From the NCBI RefSeq assembly GCF_007197645.1, contig NZ_VKGK01000004.1, positions 62,001-126,000 of the forward strand: a stretch of DNA of 64,000 bases, given 5' to 3'. Below, in pieces: positions 59,320-64,000 of this stretch. The notes under the pieces are model-generated. The model had not been told where the DNA came from. It searched no databases and worked only from the letters and a program-made list of their open reading frames with translations. The first letter of the stretch is position 1. Every line of letters starts with the position of its first letter. This DNA is from Shewanella hanedai. Its GTDB lineage: Bacteria > Pseudomonadota > Gammaproteobacteria > Enterobacterales > Shewanellaceae. The position numbers and the translations under genes are program-made.

Positions 59320-62211
59320 TTATTCGTAATCGGAGATTGGGGCACAGCTACACATCAAATTACGATCACCGTATACATCATCAATTCGATTAACCGTTGG
59401 CCAGAACTTGTTCTTCTTAACCGCTGCCGTCGGGAACACGGCAATCTCACGACTATATGGACGTGAATCAAATTCAGGGTCCATGATGTCAGCCAGTGTA
59501 TGCGGGGCATTGTGCAGTGGGTTATTGTCCACCGGCCACTCGCCTGACTCGACGCGTGACACTTCGCCGCGAATAGAGATCATCGCTTCGATAAAGCGGT
59601 CAAGTTCAACCTTAGACTCAGATTCCGTTGGTTCAATCATTAAGGTGCCCGCAACTGGGAAGCTCATGGTTGGCGCGTGGAAACCGTAATCGTTAAGACG
59701 CTTTGCAATGTCCATCTCAGTGACGCCTGACGCTTCTTTCAACGGACGCAGATCAATAATACATTCGTGCGCTACGCGGTCATTACGACCAGAGTAAAGC
59801 ACTGGATAGTGCTCAGATAGCTTCTTCATCACGTAGTTCGCGTTGAGCAGTGCCATTTGAGTTGACTGTTTCAGGCCTTGCTTGCCGAGTAACTTGATGT
59901 ACATCCAAGTGATAGGCAAGATACCGGCACTACCAAATGGTGCAGCAGATACCGCGCCATTGTTGTCAGAATCTAAACCGTGCTTCACTACCGCATGGCC
60001 AGATAGGAAAGGTGCAAGGTGCTTTTTAACACCAATTGGGCCCATACCTGGTCCACCGCCGCCATGTGGAATTGCGAAGGTTTTGTGAAGGTTAAGGTGA
60101 GATACGTCAGCACCAATAAAGCCAGGTGACGTTAAACCCACTTGTGCGTTCATGTTGGCGCCATCAAGGTAAACCTGACCACCGAACTGATGAATCACTT
60201 CACAGATCTCGCCAATCGTCTCTTCGTATACACCGTGAGTCGATGGGTAAGTCACCATGATACAAGAAAGATTATCGGCCACTTCAGCAGCTTTAGTCTT
60301 AAGATCTTCCATGTCGATATTACCGGCTTTATCACAGGCGGTAACCACGATTTTCATGCCAGCTAGCTGTGCAGATGCTGGGTTAGTGCCGTGGGCAGAC
60401 TGTGGAATAAGACAGATATTTCGGTGTGCGTCACCGCGAGACTCGTGGTACTGCTTAATCGTCAACAGACCCGCGTACTCGCCCTGTGCACCTGAGTTAG
60501 GCTGCAGTGATACTGCATCGTAACCTGTGATATCCACTAACCATTCAGAAAGCTCATTCAAGAGTTGTGCGTAACCTTGCGCCTGATCTTGTGGGCAGAA
60601 CGGGTGCATGTTACCAAACTCTGGCCAAGTGATTGGCATCATCTCAGTGGCAGCGTTGAGCTTCATGGTGCATGATCCCAATGAGATCATTGAGTGGTTA
60701 AGGGCTAAATCTTTATTCTCGAGACGCTTGATGTATCGCATCATCTCGGTTTCGCTGTGGTAGCGATTGAACGTTGGGTGAGTCAGGATAGCATCTTGAC
60801 GCACGAGTTCACTTGGAATTGATTTGCTGCCATTGGTCACGATGTCGCTATCAAGCTGAGCCACATCAAGGCCATGGCCTTCACCTAAGATCACATCGAA
60901 CAACTGCGCCACATCTTCACGTGTCGTGGTCTGGGCTAAACTGACGCCCATCACGGCTGCATCGCTGTCAACCCGCAGGTTAATACCCGCAGCATCAGAG
61001 CGCTTGATGATAGCGGCAACATCGACGCCTTTAAGCGAGATAGTGTCGAACCAAGTGTTGTTAACCAGCTCTACGCCTTTAGCCGTTAAGCCAGCAGCAA
61101 GAATGTCAGTTAGACGATGGATACGCTCAGCGATAGTTTTAAGCCCTTGTGGGCCATGGAACACGGCAAAGAAAGAGGCCATGTTCGCAAGCAATACCTG
61201 CGCGGTACAGATGTTTGAGTTGGCTTTTTCGCGGCGGATATGTTGCTCACGAGTCTGCATCGCCATACGTAGGGCGCGGTTACCACGGGTATCTTGTGAT
61301 ACGCCGATAATACGACCCGGTAATGAACGCTTGTGGGCGTCACGTGTCACGAAGAACGCAGCGTGTGGACCACCGAATCCCATTGGAACACCAAAACGCT
61401 GTGAATTACCAAATACCACGTCAGCGCCCATAGAGCCCGGAGACTTAAGCACGACAAGTGACATCATATCGGCAGCAACCGATACAAGGGCTTTCTTCTC
61501 ATGCAGTGCGGTAAATAGGTCAGTAAAATCAGTGATTTCACCAAAACGGTTGGTGTACTGGAATAGCGCACCAAAGATTTCGTGGTTCACGGCATCTTCA
61601 GCAGGACCAACAATAATCTCAAAACCAAAACACTCGGCGCGGGTCTTAATCACGTCTAGCGTTTGTGGGAATACATCATCAGCAACGAAGAAGATATTGG
61701 CTTTTTTGGCTTTCGATACACGCTTAGCCAGTGCCATTGCTTCAGCAGCAGCCGTGGCTTCATCGAGCAGTGATGATGACGCTAAGTCAAGGCCAGTAAG
61801 ATCCATAGAAAGCTGCTGGAAGTTAAGTATCGCCTCTAGGCGACCTTGAGCTATCTCTGGCTGGTATGGCGTGTAGGCCGTGTACCAACCTGGATTTTCA
61901 AGCACGTTACGCTGGATAACTGAAGGGACTTCAGTGCCGTAGTAACCCATACCGATGTAGCTCTTATAGACTTTGTTCTTATCTGCGATACCGCGGATAT
62001 AAGCCAGACCTTCGGCCTCACTCACATGATCGCCAACGGCAAGATCGCGGTTAAGGAGAATCGAACCAGGGACGATTTGCGCGGTAAGATCTTCTAGAGA
62101 TTCAGCACCAACATAATTCAACATATCCTGACGTTGTTCGCTATCAGGGCCGATATGGCGACTGAGAAAGAGATCGTGTTGCTCAAGTTGAGTAAGCGTT
62201 TCAGTGGTCAT
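59320..62211 (-). CDS. gcvP: Glycine decarboxylase P protein
   Basis: 963 residues, the single-chain gammaproteobacterial form. PLP-dependent decarboxylase of the glycine cleavage system: it removes CO2 from glycine and passes the aminomethyl group to the lipoyl arm of GcvH. Two homologous halves are visible; the PLP Lys is in [20 protein letters not shown] near residue 710, and [10 protein letters not shown] is the usual stretch at the start of the second half. Length and both halves are intact. It follows gcvH by about 200 bp with hairpins between, so its expression may be partly separate. Confidence 0.95.
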   Translation of the reverse strand: MTTETLTQLEQHDLFLSRHIGPDSEQRQDMLNYVGAESLEDLTAQIVPGSILLNRDLAVGDHVSEAEGLAYIRGIADKNKVYKSYIGMGYYGTEVPSVIQRNVLENPGWYTAYTPYQPEIAQGRLEAILNFQQLSMDLTGLDLASSSLLDEATAAAEAMALAKRVSKAKKANIFFVADDVFPQTLDVIKTRAECFGFEIIVGPAEDAVNHEIFGALFQYTNRFGEITDFTDLFTALHEKKALVSVAADMMSLVVLKSPGSMGADVVFGNSQRFGVPMGFGGPHAAFFVTRDAHKRSLPGRIIGVSQDTRGNRALRMAMQTREQHIRREKANSNICTAQVLLANMASFFAVFHGPQGLKTIAERIHRLTDILAAGLTAKGVELVNNTWFDTISLKGVDVAAIIKRSDAAGINLRVDSDAAVMGVSLAQTTTREDVAQLFDVILGEGHGLDVAQLDSDIVTNGSKSIPSELVRQDAILTHPTFNRYHSETEMMRYIKRLENKDLALNHSMISLGSCTMKLNAATEMMPITWPEFGNMHPFCPQDQAQGYAQLLNELSEWLVDITGYDAVSLQPNSGAQGEYAGLLTIKQYHESRGDAHRNICLIPQSAHGTNPASAQLAGMKIVVTACDKAGNIDMEDLKTKAAEVADNLSCIMVTYPSTHGVYEETIGEICEVIHQFGGQVYLDGANMNAQVGLTSPGFIGADVSHLNLHKTFAIPHGGGGPGMGPIGVKKHLAPFLSGHAVVKHGLDSDNNGAVSAAPFGSAGILPITWMYIKLLGKQGLKQSTQMALLNANYVMKKLSEHYPVLYSGRNDRVAHECIIDLRPLKEASGVTEMDIAKRLNDYGFHAPTMSFPVAGTLMIEPTESESKVELDRFIEAMISIRGEVSRVESGEWPVDNNPLHNAPHTLADIMDPEFDSRPYSREIAVFPTAAVKKNKFWPTVNRIDDVYGDRNLMCSCAPISDYE

Positions 62212-62280
62212 GAATCTAATTCCATATTTGCCAGTATCCGCCTGTAGGGGGCTAAGTTACCGGTCTCGTTGTGGTGTAAT

Positions 62281-62338
62281 TATACCTAAGCTACCTCAAG
62301 AGATGCGCAGTGGAGCACCTTAAAGTAGTTTAGGTATA
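62281..62338. repeat. Mini-copy of the TATACCCAAG repeat family in the gcvH-gcvP gap
   Basis: TATACCTAAGCTACCTCAAG (62281-62300) and CTTAAAGTAGTTTAGGTATA (62319-62338) form a hairpin with ends very close to those of the element at 56532-56798; only 18 bases lie between the arms. Confidence 0.7.
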
Positions 62339-62370
62339 AATAGGGTTTGTAATCGGGTAACCCTATAACG

Positions 62371-62409
62371 AACAAAGCCTCATTTTCGAAGAAATGAGGC
62401 TTTGTTTTT
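62371..62409 (+). terminator. Strong hairpin with U-tail between gcvH and gcvP
   Basis: Perfect 15-bp arms AACAAAGCCTCATTT (62371-62385) and AAATGAGGCTTTGTT (62392-62406), then TTT. The U-tail is on the plus strand, though an A-tract also makes a weaker minus-strand terminator. It can lower read-through from gcvH into gcvP. Confidence 0.7.
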
Positions 62410-62418
62410 AATCGGCGA

Positions 62419-62808
62419 TTACTCTTCGTCGATGACTGACTGATAACCTTCTGCATCAAGCAAGTTATCGACTTCAGTTAGGTCAGTTGGCATAACGCGG
62501 AAGAACCAACCGTCACCAAATGCATCGCCATTAACGAGCTCTGGAGAATCTTCAAGGGCTTCGTTTACTGCAACCACTTCACCAGATATTGGCGCGTAGA
62601 TGTCTGAAGCCGCTTTGACTGATTCAGCAACAGCACAATCTTCACCAGCACTGATTGAATCACCCACTTCTGGAAGTTCAACAAATACCATGTCGCCCAA
62701 TAACTCTTGAGCGTGATCACTGATCCCAACAGTATATGAACCATCTTCTTCTTTACGGATCCACTCGTGAGACGAAGCGTACTTTAGTTCAGCAGGAATG
62801 TTGCTCAT
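62419..62808 (-). CDS. gcvH: Glycine cleavage system H protein
   Basis: 129 residues. The lipoyl-attachment Lys is K65 in [20 protein letters not shown], and the N-terminus ([20 protein letters not shown]) is standard. It shuttles the methylamine group from GcvP to GcvT. It starts about 220 bp after the gcvT stop and shares its transcript (gcvT-gcvH-gcvP order). Confidence 0.96.
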   Translation of the reverse strand: MSNIPAELKYASSHEWIRKEEDGSYTVGISDHAQELLGDMVFVELPEVGDSISAGEDCAVAESVKAASDIYAPISGEVVAVNEALEDSPELVNGDAFGDGWFFRVMPTDLTEVDNLLDAEGYQSVIDEE

Positions 62809-63032
62809 TGTTCTTAGTCCTTATTCGATTATTCTAATTCTGAATGTTTAGCCAATTTATCGATTTTTGTATTTATAGGTACAGACGATAAAGCGCTTAA
62901 TCATGTCTCTATTATTTGACAAGGTTAGCTGATATTTGATTTGAGTTATAGGAGATAGCGCGCAGTTGATATGTATCAATGAGCACTATCGACAACTAAA
63001 TCGAATCAAATAGCGATAAACCCGTTAAATAA

Positions 63033-64000
63033 CTAGAATGCTTGTTTTCCGTTACGTACAAAGCTTGGTGCGATCACTTTAACCGCTACGCGCTTCTTAC
63101 GCATTTCGACTTCAGCCGTATCACCGATACTTCTAGGAACACGCGCCATGGCAATAGAGTAGCCTAACGTTGGCGAGAATGTGCCACTGGTAATGGTGCC
63201 TTGTTGCTCAGCACCATCAGCATCAGTGAAGAACACTGACATACCAGGACGGATAACGCCTTTGGCTTCCATAATCAGGCCAACCAGCTTTTCAGTTCCT
63301 GCGGCCTTAATTGCCGTTAATGCTTCACGACCGTTGAAATCACGATCAGCAGGTTCCCATGCGATAGTCCACCCCATGTTAGCCGCAAGTGGATTAACCG
63401 TTTCGTCCATATCTAGGCCGTAAAGGTTCATGCCCGCTTCTAAACGTAATGTATCACGCGCACCGAGTCCACAAGGTTTAACACCGGCTTCAAGTAATGC
63501 TTGCCATAGGGCCTGCGCTTCATCTTCAGGAACAATGATTTCGTAGCCTGTTTCGCCAGTGTAACCTGTTGTCGCAATAAAGAGTGAGCCTGCTTGCACA
63601 CCGAAGAAAGGCTTCATGCCTTCCACTGCGGCATTTTGCTCAGCATTAAATACGGTCGCTGCTTTGGCTTTTGCGTTAGGGCCTTGAACGGCAATCATCG
63701 CCAGTTCAGGACGCTCAGTGATCACCACGTCGAATCCGTTAACCTGCTCGGCAATCCAAGCTAAGTCTTTTTCACGGGTCGCTGAGTTAACCACAATGCG
63801 GTAATGAGTGTCAGAAAGGTAATAGGTGATGAGATCGTCAATGACGCCAGCATTATGATCTAACATGCCGCCATAAAGCGCTTTGCCCGGCACCTTAAGT
63901 TTTGCCACATCGTTTGCTAATAATTTACGTAGGAAAGCACAAGCATCGGTGCCAGTCACATCAACAACAGTCATGTGCGACACATCGAACATGCCCGCGT
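63033..64000 (-). CDS. gcvT: Glycine cleavage system T protein, cut by the window end
   Basis: The frame runs from the stop at 63033 to the window end, about 322 codons; the remaining about 42 residues of the N-terminus lie beyond 64000. Family motifs are present: [45 protein letters not shown] and [20 protein letters not shown]. It transfers the methylene group to tetrahydrofolate. A glycine riboswitch, common before gcvT, would also lie outside the window. Confidence 0.95.
   Translation of the reverse strand, partial: AGMFDVSHMTVVDVTGTDACAFLRKLLANDVAKLKVPGKALYGGMLDHNAGVIDDLITYYLSDTHYRIVVNSATREKDLAWIAEQVNGFDVVITERPELAMIAVQGPNAKAKAATVFNAEQNAAVEGMKPFFGVQAGSLFIATTGYTGETGYEIIVPEDEAQALWQALLEAGVKPCGLGARDTLRLEAGMNLYGLDMDETVNPLAANMGWTIAWEPADRDFNGREALTAIKAAGTEKLVGLIMEAKGVIRPGMSVFFTDADGAEQQGTITSGTFSPTLGYSIAMARVPRSIGDTAEVEMRKKRVAVKVIAPSFVRNGKQAF

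Noticed and set aside
60926-61849. Long antisense open frame (about 307 codons) inside gcvP
   Set aside because: It lies on the strand opposite a firm gene and its composition follows the third-codon bias of gcvP; no family features.

Overview
The window looks like chromosomal DNA of a marine gammaproteobacterium of the Shewanella type. This is inferred from the gene content (a gcvTHP operon, a long-leader cspA-type gene, coniferyl aldehyde dehydrogenase, DUF3083 and DUF3297 proteins, GH19 chitinase, an Mrp antiporter operon), from the moderate GC content, and from a repeat family with TATACCCAAG-type ends that I associate with Shewanella and Vibrio relatives. No rRNA, tRNA, CRISPR array or intact transposase gene was seen.

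Layout. 0-13.6 kb: a secreted metzincin-like protease, small oxidoreductases and regulators (SDR/LysR pair, nemA/TetR pair), a four-gene lipoprotein operon of unknown role (5.6-7.5 kb), a PAP2 phosphatase and two tandem UspA genes. 14.1-16.4 kb: a bufferin-type RiPP operon (Cys-rich precursor with two core repeats, DUF692/MNIO maturase, DUF2063 partner). 16.6-30.5 kb: aldehyde dehydrogenase and TetR with a palindromic operator, a NifX-like protein, cold-shock protein, class III aminotransferase, GlnD, purine permease and dCMP deaminase.

30.4-38.9 kb: a probable genomic island. A 55-bp piece of the 3' end of the dCMP deaminase gene is repeated (53/55 identical) at 38830-38884. Between the copies, nine tightly packed minus-strand genes encode a chorismate-lyase-like protein, an AMP-forming ligase, an acyl carrier protein, a HemW-like radical SAM enzyme, two sulfotransferases, an SDR, a GrpB-family protein and a MATE exporter. 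Read together they suggest an undescribed pathway that makes an aryl acid, loads it on a carrier protein, modifies and sulfates it, and exports it. This is my main candidate for a new system.

39-41.4 kb holds decay: a histidine kinase split by a one-base frameshift, a metallo-beta-lactamase-fold gene that has also lost its start and meets the kinase head to head, and a 190-bp fragment of a gene that is intact at 51 kb. 42.0-50.2 kb: a secreted small protein and an eight- to nine-gene Mrp-type cation/proton antiporter operon. 50.4-64 kb: a MerC-like protein, a large modular GH19 chitinase, a DnaJ-type co-chaperone, a MITE-like 267-bp element, two DUF4124 proteins, and gcvP, gcvH and the 3' part of gcvT running off the window end.

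Functions are assigned from motifs and remembered families, without database searches. Start codons were adjusted where a ribosome binding site or family length argued for it.
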